Source: an uncultured Lachnospiraceae bacterium
GTDB taxonomy: Bacteria > Bacillota > Clostridia > Lachnospirales > Lachnospiraceae
Direction: 5' to 3'
NCBI GenBank assembly: GCA_910588405.1
Contig: CAJUPT010000013.1
Span: 1-59,438 of the forward strand
DNA: 59,438 bases
Shown here: positions 43,909-52,920 of the stretch, piece after piece
How the letters are laid out: every line of letters begins with the position of its first letter
How positions within the stretch are numbered: the stretch's first letter is position 1
Notes under the pieces: model-generated
Database searches by the model: none
Seen by the model: only the letters and a program-made list of their open reading frames with translations
Told to the model about the DNA's origin: nothing
Position numbers and translations under genes: made by a program

Positions 43909-45021
43909 CTACGCTTCTTCCTCTTTCTTCTTTTTCTTCTGCATCCACAGCCAGATCAACACGCCGATCAGCGCTGCCGCGCCTACAACGCCTGCCGCTA
44001 TGGCTACTGCGCCCAGGCGTTTTCCCTGGGCAAGAGGCACTTCATCGTCAGGAATGGTGTCAGCCAGAGGCACGTTTTCATCGTCCAAATCCACAAGCTC
44101 CTCCGGGCCGTCGTCCTGAGGTACGTCGTCGTCCGGGATGTCTACCACCGGCGTATCAGGAGCGTCAGGTGCAGCCGGGCCGCCGTCAGGTACGGCCGGA
44201 GCAGCCGGGCCGTCATCAGGCGCCGCCGGGCCTGCTGGGGCCGGCGCTGCTGGAGCCGGAGTTCCGGGAGCCGGGGTGGCCGGTGCGGGTGCTGCGGGAT
44301 TCGCCGGTGCTTCCGCCGGTGCCTGAGGAGCCGCCCCCTGACCCTGACTCTGGCCGGGAGATGCAGAAGGCTGATTGCCATCTCCTTCGCCTCCGCCTTC
44401 ATTTCCTTCTTCTATGGGTGTATACACAAAGGTAAATACATTGTCAGCCGCATTCTCCGTCAGGGTTCCGGTCAGATTATATGCCTGGGGCTCATAGCCT
44501 TCGATATACCGGTAAGACACCACCGGCTTATCCCCTACATTTCCATAATAGGTACTGCTCTGCGCCAGGGCATTTCCCGCAGCGTCCTGATAATTTACCG
44601 TGTAAGCCACCATATCGCCCCGGATGCCGTAGGCCACTACGAAATCCATGTCGCCTTTCACCGCGTAGGAGCCCTCCGCGCTGTCCCTGCCGCTCTGGCG
44701 TATCGCCTTTGCATAATATTTTCCGCCATCAGGAACTGACACAAAATCCTGGGCCGTCAGGTTCACCCTTTCGCCCGCCTTCAGGCCTTTGATCACGACA
44801 GTATCACTGTTTACGGTCGTATTCGCACTGCTGGAACCGTCTATAGCCGGCCCGCCCGTAAAGCTGCCGCCGTTATCGGGATTTCCCAGATGGATAGTAA
44901 CCGTATACGTATAGGGCTCAGGCGTCACCGGATTCTGCGCCGCCCGGCAGTCAGTACCGGCTACGGACCAGGCCAGGCACAGGGACACAAGCCCCGTCAG
45001 GATCTTCCCCCACTTTTTCAT
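43909..45021 (-). CDS. Surface protein with MucBP-like domain, Pro/Ala-rich stalk and C-terminal anchor
   Basis: A 370-residue exported protein. A signal peptide (GKILTGLVSLCLAWSVAG) is followed by an unknown N-terminal part, a MucBP-like domain around 125-205 (YTVNYQDAAGNALAQSSTYY and GYEPQAYNLTG), and about 90 residues of Pro/Ala/Gly repeats (PAAPAPATPAPG). Near the end comes the doubled motif NVPLADTIPDDEVPLAQG, then a hydrophobic helix and a K-rich tail. The doubled VPLA motif recalls the 'doubled-motif' LPXTG anchor class, but no TG pair follows, so sortase may not cut it. It overlaps the preceding gene by 4 nt and is the last gene of the locus. Confidence 0.75.
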   Translation of the reverse strand: MKKWGKILTGLVSLCLAWSVAGTDCRAAQNPVTPEPYTYTVTIHLGNPDNGGSFTGGPAIDGSSSANTTVNSDTVVIKGLKAGERVNLTAQDFVSVPDGGKYYAKAIRQSGRDSAEGSYAVKGDMDFVVAYGIRGDMVAYTVNYQDAAGNALAQSSTYYGNVGDKPVVSYRYIEGYEPQAYNLTGTLTENAADNVFTFVYTPIEEGNEGGGEGDGNQPSASPGQSQGQGAAPQAPAEAPANPAAPAPATPAPGTPAPAAPAPAGPAAPDDGPAAPAVPDGGPAAPDAPDTPVVDIPDDDVPQDDGPEELVDLDDENVPLADTIPDDEVPLAQGKRLGAVAIAAGVVGAAALIGVLIWLWMQKKKKKEEEA

Positions 45022-45902
45022 AGCCTTTCCCTCCTCTTTTCCTTCCGATAAAATATAACGGCATAGATTAACAGCCCTAACCCGCTGACCAGAGCCACCG
45101 CCGACCAGGCCATAATCCTGTTCGCGTCGCCGGTATATACCCGATCCTGGGTATACAGATTGGAACCGCTGCCTGCTGCCTGATTTCCTGCATTGGCAGT
45201 GCCATTCGCACCGTTTGCGCCGTTCTGTCCGTTTCCTCCGTTCTGTCCGTTTCCTCCATTCTGCCCGTTTCCTCCGCCATTACCGCCGGAGCCGCCGTTT
45301 CCGCCATTATCGCCGGTTCCCTCGGCAAGCTCGGCCGCAAACCGAAGCTGCAGATCCGCAAATGTATTCTGGTACCCATTGCCCTGGGTCTCGCCGTCCA
45401 GGGAAACCGTCAGGGAAACTGTTCCTTTCTGTCCTGGCTGTAAAGAATCCAGGTAAATATACTCGCCCAGGCCCGTAGCCGCCTTATGGAGACCTTCTCC
45501 GGACTGGGTGCTCTCGCCGCCCACCGTGTCGCTGTTATAGAGGTCGGTTCCGCCCGCTGCCGAACCGGGGCCGGTATAATTCAGCCTGTAACCGTAGGCG
45601 CCGCCTGCTGCCGAGTCGCGGCTGTCCTCAAGGCTCGATAATACCTCGTTGGTCAGGTAAAAGCTGGCCGCCTTGTCGGCCCCGTTCTCCAAAGCCACAT
45701 TGATCGTGATACTGTCTCCCGGCTGGAGCCCCGAAATATCCTCCGCCAGCTGGGTGTTTGAAAAATTACTCTCAATTTTATCCCCTGTGAACCTGGCCGC
45801 CCAGCCGTCCCTGCCGGTCAGCTCCTCCGCATGGACGCTTGCCATGCTGCCTAAAAGCGCCAGCGCCAGGATGGCGAAACGCCACGGTTTCTTCTTCATC
45901 AT
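45018..45902 (-). CDS. Surface protein with Asn/Gly repeats and VYTGD-type sorting signal
   Basis: A 294-residue exported protein. Signal peptide RFAILALALLGSMASVHA, then a beta-rich domain (DKIESNFSNTQLAEDISGLQ and DSITINVALENG) that resembles proteins processed with TasA/camelysin systems. A stretch of NGGNGQ repeats of about 40 residues follows. The C-terminus has RVYTGDANRI before a helix and a basic tail (YRKEKRRERL); VYTGD fits the loose xxTGD sorting signals found in Lachnospiraceae. It starts 28 nt after the SipW gene. Likely a wall-anchored accessory protein; its function is unknown. Confidence 0.72.
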   Translation of the reverse strand: MMKKKPWRFAILALALLGSMASVHAEELTGRDGWAARFTGDKIESNFSNTQLAEDISGLQPGDSITINVALENGADKAASFYLTNEVLSSLEDSRDSAAGGAYGYRLNYTGPGSAAGGTDLYNSDTVGGESTQSGEGLHKAATGLGEYIYLDSLQPGQKGTVSLTVSLDGETQGNGYQNTFADLQLRFAAELAEGTGDNGGNGGSGGNGGGNGQNGGNGQNGGNGQNGANGANGTANAGNQAAGSGSNLYTQDRVYTGDANRIMAWSAVALVSGLGLLIYAVIFYRKEKRRERL

Positions 45903-45930
45903 AAAAACATACCTCCAAATACAGTTCCGG

Positions 45931-46488
45931 TCACTCTCCCGGCCGCTTCTCTTTCCTCTCTGTCAATACTGCCAGCCCCTGCAAAAGAAGCGCCGCTACA
46001 ATCACCGCTCCGGCGACCAGCTTCCCGTCATGGCTGGTAAGCAGCTCCGCAGCCCTTCCCAAGGCGGGGATGCTGTATACGACACTGCCAATAAAATTCT
46101 CATAAGGGATGGGGTTCATATCCTCCGTTTGGTTGGCGTCCCCTTTTGTGATAAACTCCCCCATAACCACCCGGTTCTCCACAACCCTGTGGGTGATGAT
46201 GGAAGCGCTGTCCCTGGCTCCGTAAAAGGCAATCACTTCCTCTGCCCCCACCTGCTCAGGCGACGTTTCCCGGACATAAACCAGACTCCCGGTAGGGATC
46301 GCCGGTTCCATACTGCCGCTGACCACCGTGTAAATGTGGAGCCCGAAAATTCTGGGAACCGTTAAAGGCAGGCATCCAAGCACCAGCGCTATGAGTAAAA
46401 CCATGCTCACCGCGCTAAGGCAGGCTGACACCACTCCTTTTCCTTCCCGCTTCTTTTTTCCGTTCCGTTTTTCCACGGCGACCCTCAC
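45931..46488 (-). CDS. sipW: SipW-type (ER-like) signal peptidase
   Basis: A membrane signal peptidase of 185 residues (181 from the better-placed GTG at 46476). The catalytic serine lies in VVSGSMEPAIPTG, and the second motif is IITHRVV, with histidine where the bacterial type has lysine, the mark of SipW/ER-type enzymes. GDANQTEDMNPIP provides the third box. Two helices, one at each end. SipW enzymes process TasA/TapA-like fibre proteins with unusual signal peptides; two such candidates are encoded immediately upstream. A separate ordinary signal peptidase I is encoded at 57617. Confidence 0.88.
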   Translation of the reverse strand: MRVAVEKRNGKKKREGKGVVSACLSAVSMVLLIALVLGCLPLTVPRIFGLHIYTVVSGSMEPAIPTGSLVYVRETSPEQVGAEEVIAFYGARDSASIITHRVVENRVVMGEFITKGDANQTEDMNPIPYENFIGSVVYSIPALGRAAELLTSHDGKLVAGAVIVAALLLQGLAVLTERKEKRPGE

Positions 46489-46500
46489 CCCCTGACCGGC

Positions 46501-47280
46501 CTACCGCACAAGGCTCAGCGTCCCGTCCTGGGCGATATTCACATCCACGCCCCAGGCGCTTTTGATGGCGTCCACGGCATTGTGGGTCTGAACCGCATCC
46601 ACCTCCACTTCCAGGTTAAAGCTGTAGCCGTCATAGGCATAGGAGGTGGTAATCTTGTTGCCGTCCCTCGTCTGGGAGAATACCTTCATGACATCAGGGT
46701 CGATGGTCAATGTCGTATTAAACAAAGGCGTCTCCTCCTCACTGGCAATGGGCTTCGTATAGTAAAGCACCAGACGCTCTCTGTAATCGCCGTCCGCGCC
46801 GCTGCCGGAAGCCTTTTCATCCTTCACCCAGCCATTCATCCCCTCTTCCCCATCCAGCTTGATCAGCTCCGGGGACAGAACCGTATTGCTGTTTCCTGCG
46901 TCGTCTTTCCAGCTTTTATAGACAATGACACGCACATAGCTGTCGATCTCGCCCGCATTGGTCACGGAAAGCGCTTCCGGATAGGGATTGCCCGGTTTAA
47001 AGCCCTCTTCCTCAACCTGTTTTATGATTCCTGAAAGCAGCGGCTTCGACTCCTCCACTGCCTGGTTGTTCCTGTCATAAGACCGGTAACTGACCACATC
47101 CTCGTTCTCAATCAGCCCGACGCCGATATAGGAGGCGGCAATCTGTATCCTGTAAGCATTGCCGTCGTTATAAATCAAAGCCGCCCTGGTGCTGCCCACC
47201 GTACTCAGCACCAACAGAACCGCGGCCATGCCAAACAGCAGGACTGTCTTCGTAAAAAAGGAGTTTTTCTTCTTCATCAT
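46501..47280 (-). CDS. TasA-like SipW-dependent surface protein (259 aa)
   Basis: An exported protein whose signal region (TKTVLLFGMAAVLLVLSTVGSTRAAL) and first mature residues (YNDGNAYRIQIAASYIGVGLIENE) follow the pattern of SipW-dependent TasA-like proteins. The rest is beta-rich, with LFNTTLTIDPDVMKVFS near the C-terminus. It has no sortase motif or C-terminal helix. It overlaps the preceding gene by 4 nt; the ribosome site GGAGG serves either of two adjacent ATGs. A fibre subunit or cap role is inferred from context. Confidence 0.72.
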   Translation of the reverse strand: MMKKKNSFFTKTVLLFGMAAVLLVLSTVGSTRAALIYNDGNAYRIQIAASYIGVGLIENEDVVSYRSYDRNNQAVEESKPLLSGIIKQVEEEGFKPGNPYPEALSVTNAGEIDSYVRVIVYKSWKDDAGNSNTVLSPELIKLDGEEGMNGWVKDEKASGSGADGDYRERLVLYYTKPIASEEETPLFNTTLTIDPDVMKVFSQTRDGNKITTSYAYDGYSFNLEVEVDAVQTHNAVDAIKSAWGVDVNIAQDGTLSLVR

Positions 47281-47858
47281 TCACCCTCCTTATTCTCCGG
47301 CTGGGATTCCTGGGGCTGATCCGGCAGAGTGTTCTGGGATTCCTGGATCGTGATGCCATCATTCGTCCAGTCAGCATATGGATTGCCGTTCTCATCATAG
47401 AGAACCGGGGTGCATTCTGCGACTACGATAACGTTGAAGTTCATGCCGTCTGTCAGCTCATCCTTCGGCGCTTCGACCATTGCGCTTATTTCGCTTTCAG
47501 TTTTCCCTCCGGCCAGAACCTGAGACTCATAATAGTAGTAATCATCTCCGCCGTCTATCCAGCCGGCTCCCAATGTGGGGATAACCGAATATTCTCCGCC
47601 ATACAACAGCCTTACCCGCACAAAACAGGGGTAATTGCCGGTATTGCTTACGGTGATATGTTTAATCCAGCCGCCTTCCACCGGCTCCACCGGTTCGACC
47701 GGCTCGATCGTGGTAAATCCCATATCCATAACAACGCCGCCGCTGGTTTCCGCGTAAGCGGTAAAATAAGCCATTGCCCTGCCCACCGCCAGGCCGCCCA
47801 CCAGCAGGCAGGCCGCAGCGGATAAGCAAATCGTTTTTTTCATCCTGTTCTTTCTCAT
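47277..47858 (-). CDS. TasA-like SipW-dependent surface protein (193 aa)
   Basis: A 193-residue exported protein. Its signal peptide (CLSAAACLLVGGLAVGRAMA) leads into YFTAYAETSGGVVMDMGF, the typical first strand of SipW-dependent TasA/camelysin-like proteins. A short EPVEPVEPVEG repeat follows, then a beta domain with HITVSNTGNYPCFVRVRLL. The acidic Gln-rich tail carries no anchor. It overlaps its neighbours by 4 nt on both sides, indicating tight co-translation with the larger TasA-like protein and the preceding secreted protein. Confidence 0.75.
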   Translation of the reverse strand: MRKNRMKKTICLSAAACLLVGGLAVGRAMAYFTAYAETSGGVVMDMGFTTIEPVEPVEPVEGGWIKHITVSNTGNYPCFVRVRLLYGGEYSVIPTLGAGWIDGGDDYYYYESQVLAGGKTESEISAMVEAPKDELTDGMNFNVIVVAECTPVLYDENGNPYADWTNDGITIQESQNTLPDQPQESQPENKEGE

Positions 47859-49078
47859 TGCGTATTACCTCCTTCTGCTGACTGGGAAGGCACATACTGC
47901 CAGTTACCGCCGGTTCCGTTTTCGCTTTCCGTATAGGCAAAATGGTTTACCACACTGGAACCACCGTTAACGCCGCCGTTGTAGATGTTAGTGAAGGAAA
48001 CATTCTCCACCACGCCATTTTCCTCATCATACGCCTGCATTGGATGATCCAGCGTTACCGTACCGGCAGCTGCCGTATAGCTGGCACCGCTGTAAACCTC
48101 AGTCACCGTTACTGTGGAGCCTGCCGGGATCTTCCCGACCACATCGACTCCGTCAGCCTTTTCAGGACCGATCGTAACCGTATTCTGACCGGCGTCCGTG
48201 AAATCCAGCTGAACCACGTCGCTGTATACCAGATCACCATCTTTCTCTGCTCTCACCTCAAAGATAAAGGAAGCTTTGTCGCCCAGGCTGGCATTGAAAT
48301 CAGACAGATTTTTTGTGATCCGCAGCCTGCCATAGCGTTCTTCCATCTGAGGCTTCAGACCCACCTCTACGTCGTACACCCAGCTGTCATCGCTGTCCGG
48401 GGTTCCGTCCGCATACAGATTAGTGGGAACTGAGATCAGATATGGTTTAAAGCTGTAGGTATAATTAGCAGAATCTACGGAGTCGGCAAGAATCAGGTAC
48501 ATAGCCGGATGATCCGCTATATTCTCCGCATAATATCGTCTCGCCATATCGGCAGCTTCTATCGTTGTTGTTCCAAGAGCGTTCTTTTGCTCTGAAAGCT
48601 TCTTTGCCATTCTCGCCAATGCTTCCCATGCATAAATATGATCCGGATCGTCTCGATCAACCCTTTCTAAATTAGCGGTTCTGGTCCTGCCATCCATGTC
48701 AGCACACTGAGCATAATCCTCATCTACATCTTTTACTTTTATCTCAATGCTCTGATCCCGCGTGTTTTGGACTACTTTATATTCGACGCTTTTTAGCGCT
48801 TCCCATTCTCCCCCGTCCAGAGAACCTTCGTATGTGCCTGCCGGCGTCTTCATATCAGCAACTTTATAATAATGAACAGGAATATTAAGTTCCTTTAATT
48901 CACTATATTCGTCCCATACATCATTCACCGCAAGGCTAAAAGTAAGTGTCAAATCCGCATTTTCATTTACTCCCGTCGCCCCGTACGCCACATTCTGCCT
49001 GATCGCCAGCAATGACACGGCAGTTACCAATGCCAGCGCCCATGCGCACCCCTTTATAATCCTTTTTTTCATCTCCAC
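47855..49078 (-). CDS. Secreted pilus-locus protein with DUF5979-like C-terminal domain, no anchor
   Basis: A 407-residue exported protein: signal peptide (GCAWALALVTAVSLLAI), an N-terminal part of about 230 residues that I do not recognise, then a DUF5979/Cna-B-like beta domain beginning GRLRITKNLSDFNASLG and including PAGSTVTVTEVYSGASYTA. It ends GNWQYVPSQSAEGGNTQ with no LPXTG motif or membrane helix, unlike the other sortase-locus proteins. The start is GTG with AGGAGGG 7 nt upstream, inside the end of the sortase gene. It may be a secreted partner or a pilus subunit joined by its isopeptide domain. Confidence 0.72.
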   Translation of the reverse strand: MEMKKRIIKGCAWALALVTAVSLLAIRQNVAYGATGVNENADLTLTFSLAVNDVWDEYSELKELNIPVHYYKVADMKTPAGTYEGSLDGGEWEALKSVEYKVVQNTRDQSIEIKVKDVDEDYAQCADMDGRTRTANLERVDRDDPDHIYAWEALARMAKKLSEQKNALGTTTIEAADMARRYYAENIADHPAMYLILADSVDSANYTYSFKPYLISVPTNLYADGTPDSDDSWVYDVEVGLKPQMEERYGRLRITKNLSDFNASLGDKASFIFEVRAEKDGDLVYSDVVQLDFTDAGQNTVTIGPEKADGVDVVGKIPAGSTVTVTEVYSGASYTAAAGTVTLDHPMQAYDEENGVVENVSFTNIYNGGVNGGSSVVNHFAYTESENGTGGNWQYVPSQSAEGGNTQ

Positions 49079-49081
49079 ATC

Positions 49082-49981
49082 CTACCCTCCTATTACATCG
49101 TCTTCCTGATTTGCTTCCTCGGTTTTCTTCTTCGGTTTTAACACCGCCCGCATCACCAGGATCACCAGCGCCGTCACCGACAGCCCCAGAAGCAGATACA
49201 GCATATAGTAATTCTGCACCGTCTTTAACATCGTATCCACAGGCGTGCTCTCGACTTCCTCTTCCCCGTTGTAGGGAACCCGCGTCCCCCGCACCAGGAG
49301 ACGGTGGGAGTTTACGCCGTAGGGGGTGCAGGTAAATAATGTCACCTGGTCTTTCCCCTCCTCGATCTGCAAAGCACTCTGCAACGTGTCCATGTCGTCC
49401 TTATCCACCATGTTCAGCACCTGGTCTACCTCATAGGCCAGCGTCTCATCCAGGATATGAATATAGAACTTATCCCCCCGCCCCATCTGGTCGATATCGG
49501 TAAACAGACGGGCACTGGGCAATCCTCTGTGGGCTGACAGCACGCTGTGGGTTCCCTCGCCGCCGATGGGCAGCTTCGTGCCGTTTAAGTGGCCGACCCC
49601 GGTCTGCAGCACATCCTCCGCAGTCCCGTGGTAAATCGAAAGCTTAATATTTATTTTCGGAATGGACAGATACCCCATCACGCCGTCCCCGGCGATATTC
49701 AGCACCTTCCAGTATTCTGTGCCTGTCAGATCCTCCTCCAGGTCGCCGAAGGCGTCCCCGTATATATTATTGCGGGTCAGGCTGTCGTCAAAGGATCTGG
49801 CCGCCGCCCATTCTCTCGTATAATCCTCCGGCTCCAGGGTGGACACCGCATCCTCATAGGAAGAAATCAGCTTGCTCTGCCGGTAAGTGTTCCATTGATC
49901 CGATATGGTCGGGTAAGTAAGGATTCCGAACCCTGCAAGGAACACCAGCCCGAAGAACAGGTTCATAAGCTTCCGTTTCAT
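49082..49981 (-). CDS. srtC: Class C (pilus) sortase 1
   Basis: A 299-residue class C sortase, which cuts LPXTG-type pilins and joins them into fibres by isopeptide bonds. N- and C-terminal membrane helices flank the catalytic domain. The catalytic histidine lies in LSAHRGLPSA, the cysteine in TLFTCTPYGVNSHRLLVRG. A lid-like segment with a DSL motif (SFDDSLTRN) precedes the domain, as usual in class C. It shares over half its motifs with the second sortase 58 nt upstream, a likely duplication. Excellent AGGAGG site. Confidence 0.92.
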   Translation of the reverse strand: MKRKLMNLFFGLVFLAGFGILTYPTISDQWNTYRQSKLISSYEDAVSTLEPEDYTREWAAARSFDDSLTRNNIYGDAFGDLEEDLTGTEYWKVLNIAGDGVMGYLSIPKINIKLSIYHGTAEDVLQTGVGHLNGTKLPIGGEGTHSVLSAHRGLPSARLFTDIDQMGRGDKFYIHILDETLAYEVDQVLNMVDKDDMDTLQSALQIEEGKDQVTLFTCTPYGVNSHRLLVRGTRVPYNGEEEVESTPVDTMLKTVQNYYMLYLLLGLSVTALVILVMRAVLKPKKKTEEANQEDDVIGG

Positions 49982-50039
49982 GCTTTCCTCCTTCTTGACG
50001 CGCTTGCCGCGTCATCAAGGTAGATTTGAAAGTTTACTT

Positions 50040-51083
50040 TCAAACTTCGTCCTCCTGTCCGGTTCCCGGTTCATCGGCAATTTCAGGTTCTCCCACGGCA
50101 TCCAACCTCTCCACAGCTTCCGCTTCTTCCGTAGCTTCCGATTCCTTTGCCTGTTCCGGCATCTCGGTTTCCCCGCCATCCGCATCCGCTTCCTGTGCCA
50201 CAGCAGCCTTTTGAGCCGCCGCCGCCTTTTGCAGCTTCCGGTCGCGGTATACCAGCAACAATATAAATACCCCCGTAACGCTAAGGCCTACGACCACCCA
50301 CAGCAGGTAATTGGTGTGAAGGCTCATATTGCTAAGGGGCAGCTTCTCATCTGACAGCTCCGCCTCCACATAAGGCACCCTGTGTCCCCTGACCATGAGC
50401 CGCTGGGAATTCACGCCGTAAGGCGTACAGGTAAACAATGTGGCCAGGTCTTCCCCATCTACCACACCCAGACTGTCCACCTCATTCGGCTCCACAACCA
50501 GGATCTGATCCACCTCGTAACTGAGGGTCTCGTCTAATATATGAAAGAGGAAATGGTCTCCCACCTCTAATTTATCAAGGTCAGTAAACAGCGACGCACT
50601 GGGCAGCCCCCTGTGGGCCGAGATCACTGAATGGGTGCTCTCCCCGCCGACGGGTAGGGAGCTTCCTTCCAGATGCCCTGCGGAATGCTGCAGCACATCA
50701 TCAGAGGTAGTATGGTAAATAGGAAGGGAGACATTGATCTTCGGAATCTCCACACTCCCCATCATGCCGTCCCCCAGAGGATTCAGGCAGGCCATATACT
50801 CTTTAAAAGCCTCGCTTTCCTCCCCCCTGACATCCGCCACTGCAAAGGAATCGGGGAGAATGCTGGGAAGCAGGGCGTCATTATAGGCATAGGCCGTCTG
50901 TAATTCCTGCTCGAAATCAATGGTGTCCCCATCCGCCGCTCCGGCTATGGCATCGGAATAGCTGGAAAGCAATTTGCTCTGCCGGTAAGTATTCCACTCA
51001 TTGGCCACCAATGGATACAGCAATAAGGACAAACCAGCTAAAAACACGATACTGAACAAGATTGTAGTAAGATTTTTTTTCAT
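50040..51083 (-). CDS. srtC: Class C (pilus) sortase 2
   Basis: A second class C sortase, 347 residues from the ATG at 51083, which has AGGAG 7 nt upstream; an open frame reaching 51239 has no such site and is not used. Catalytic features are ISAHRGLPSASLF (His) and TLFTCTPYGVNSQRLMVRG (Cys). The C-terminus is longer than that of sortase 1 and ends in an acidic Glu/Ala-rich tail after the helix. It lies directly behind the major pilin gene, from which it is separated by a strong hairpin. Different substrates for the two sortases (backbone and accessory pilins) are likely but not proven. Confidence 0.92.
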   Translation of the reverse strand: MKKNLTTILFSIVFLAGLSLLLYPLVANEWNTYRQSKLLSSYSDAIAGAADGDTIDFEQELQTAYAYNDALLPSILPDSFAVADVRGEESEAFKEYMACLNPLGDGMMGSVEIPKINVSLPIYHTTSDDVLQHSAGHLEGSSLPVGGESTHSVISAHRGLPSASLFTDLDKLEVGDHFLFHILDETLSYEVDQILVVEPNEVDSLGVVDGEDLATLFTCTPYGVNSQRLMVRGHRVPYVEAELSDEKLPLSNMSLHTNYLLWVVVGLSVTGVFILLLVYRDRKLQKAAAAQKAAVAQEADADGGETEMPEQAKESEATEEAEAVERLDAVGEPEIADEPGTGQEDEV

Positions 51084-51136
51084 CCGGGCTCTCCTTATGG
51101 CTGTAAATGTGTTTGCGGAAATTATGATTTGATATT

Positions 51137-51176
51137 GTTTTACCTGGGGGCAGGAAGCCCGCCCCCAGCGTAAAAC
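51137..51176 (-). terminator. Hairpin between the major pilin and sortase genes
   Basis: A stem of about 15 bp (GTTTTAC outside, CTGGGGGC/GCCCCCAG inside, one bulge) lies in the pilin-sortase gap. No T-run follows on the minus strand. It probably lets most messages end after the abundant pilin while some read through to the sortases. Confidence 0.55.
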
Positions 51177-51269
51177 TGTGTGTATCTTATGTATTCCTTC
51201 TGCTGTGTCCAGCAGCTTCGGCATTCGCCTTTTGATCAAATGATCGATTCGTTAAACTGTTCGCTGTTC

Positions 51270-52778
51270 TTATTTCGCTGCTCTTCTGCGGCTTACGAAG
51301 AACATACCAGCTGCCAGAATCATGATTGCGCAACCGCCAACGGTGAAGATCGTGGTACCGATACCACCGGTGGAAGGAAGGGCAGAAAGAGTAGTATCTA
51401 CAATCGTAACCTGTGTAAAATCGGACTCTTTTTTGTTCTCTGTCACCATAACAGTTTTTCCGTCTATCTCTTTGGGCTCTGCAGTGCCAGGAGTAATTAC
51501 TGCACCAGTCAGTGCTTCAGCTCTTGTATTCAAGCTATAACCCGTAGGAGCTTCAGTCTCTACAACCCAGTATTTTTTATCAGCATCCAGTTTAGTAAAT
51601 GTTGCAATACCTAATGTTGTACCATCTTCACCATCACCTGTAATCTGCTCATCAACATATTTAAGAGCTGTCATACCCGCAGGAACAGAAGCACCTTCTT
51701 CTAATACTATAATCGCATCTTCAGCGTTTTTATATGCAGTCGCACCTTCATTTGATTCAACATATAATGCAAATTTTGCTCCTGCTAATGCTGTTCCATC
51801 TGCAGTCTCAGCAGTCTTTTTAACTGTCGCATCAACAGTCGGGCTAATTACTTTTGCGTCCGTTGTTGTGGGATCCCCACCTGTCAAAGAACTAATAGTG
51901 GAACTTACATTATTTTCTAACTGTGTTTCATTTGCTCCTAATTTCACTTCAACGTTATACCTGATCACTACAGCATCTGAAGCATTTGCAATCTTATAGT
52001 TGAATACAGCTGTAAAACTTTTTTTATCCTCTGCAACTGTAACGGTAACATCATTAGCAGATGCATTAGCACCATCTATTGTTACTACAGGAGTTCCCTG
52101 AATTTCTCCTCCTTTTACTTCATCCTTAATTTCAAATCTCGGATTCTCAATTGTCTGTGCAAGATAAGGATATGTTGCTGTTACTTCAAATGGAACTACA
52201 TCGCCCTCTGAAACAGATGTGTTTCCTTCAGCAGAGATCTCTTTAGCTACCTGATCCGGCGCACCTTTTGCTGTAACACTCGTAACAGGTACTGCAGCGG
52301 TATTATCATTATTCCAAGCGACATATGCTAACATACGTGTAAATGTCCACCCATTTTTCTGAACTTCGATTACATATAAACCTGGGGTTACGCCTGTTAT
52401 TTCAGTAACACCTGCATCCAATGTAGTATCTAAAATAATGTCTTTAATCGCCTTTGCAACTAATTCATTACTATTGATTGTGCCATCTGCAGCATCTTTA
52501 ACAGCTTCTTCATTAGATTTACCTTGAGCAACATTTGCTAACTGCTCGATTGTCACGCCATTTGATAACGTTACGCCCTCAACCAATGACCATCCAAGCG
52601 GTGTTGTCGGAGCTGCTTCCGCAATTTTCGCATATTTGATAGTTGCTCCCGTTGCCTCTTTAACATTAATTGTAATCTTAGCTGTTGCATCCCCCGGTGC
52701 TGCCATCGTCGTCATCGACATTCCCAGTACCATCGCCATTGCTAAAAACAAGGCAAAAAATCTTTTCATCTTTTTCAT
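51270..52778 (-). CDS. Major (backbone) pilin with LPSTGG anchor
   Basis: A 502-residue isopeptide-forming fimbrial protein. From the ATG at 52778 (AAGGA 8 nt upstream) it has a signal peptide (KRFFALFLAMAMVLGMSMTT), an N-terminal pilin domain, a second Cna-B/SpaA domain (TVKKTAETADGTALAGAKFA) with the E-box YWVVETEAPTGYSL, and LPSTGG at 467-472 before a helix and a basic tail. The central domains are AT-rich compared with neighbouring genes. A canonical YPKN pilin motif is not evident; the linking lysine cannot be named. The gene directly precedes the two class C sortases, which fits the backbone role. Confidence 0.88.
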   Translation of the reverse strand: MKKMKRFFALFLAMAMVLGMSMTTMAAPGDATAKITINVKEATGATIKYAKIAEAAPTTPLGWSLVEGVTLSNGVTIEQLANVAQGKSNEEAVKDAADGTINSNELVAKAIKDIILDTTLDAGVTEITGVTPGLYVIEVQKNGWTFTRMLAYVAWNNDNTAAVPVTSVTAKGAPDQVAKEISAEGNTSVSEGDVVPFEVTATYPYLAQTIENPRFEIKDEVKGGEIQGTPVVTIDGANASANDVTVTVAEDKKSFTAVFNYKIANASDAVVIRYNVEVKLGANETQLENNVSSTISSLTGGDPTTTDAKVISPTVDATVKKTAETADGTALAGAKFALYVESNEGATAYKNAEDAIIVLEEGASVPAGMTALKYVDEQITGDGEDGTTLGIATFTKLDADKKYWVVETEAPTGYSLNTRAEALTGAVITPGTAEPKEIDGKTVMVTENKKESDFTQVTIVDTTLSALPSTGGIGTTIFTVGGCAIMILAAGMFFVSRRRAAK

Positions 52779-52920
52779 GTTCTCATCCTTTCTTTTTTGG
52801 GCTTTACCCATAATTTTTTTCAGTTCCCTTTTCGATTCAGATCCTTCTGAACGTTGCATTGGTTAATAGTTGCCACATTTGATTCACGGCAGGGAGTCTG
52901 CCGGAAAGTAAAGATGTTCC

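Noticed and set aside
51084..51239. N-terminal extension of sortase 2 up to 51239
   Set aside because: The extension lacks a ribosome site, covers the pilin-sortase hairpin, and would place 52 polar residues before the membrane helix; the ATG at 51083 has an AGGAG site.
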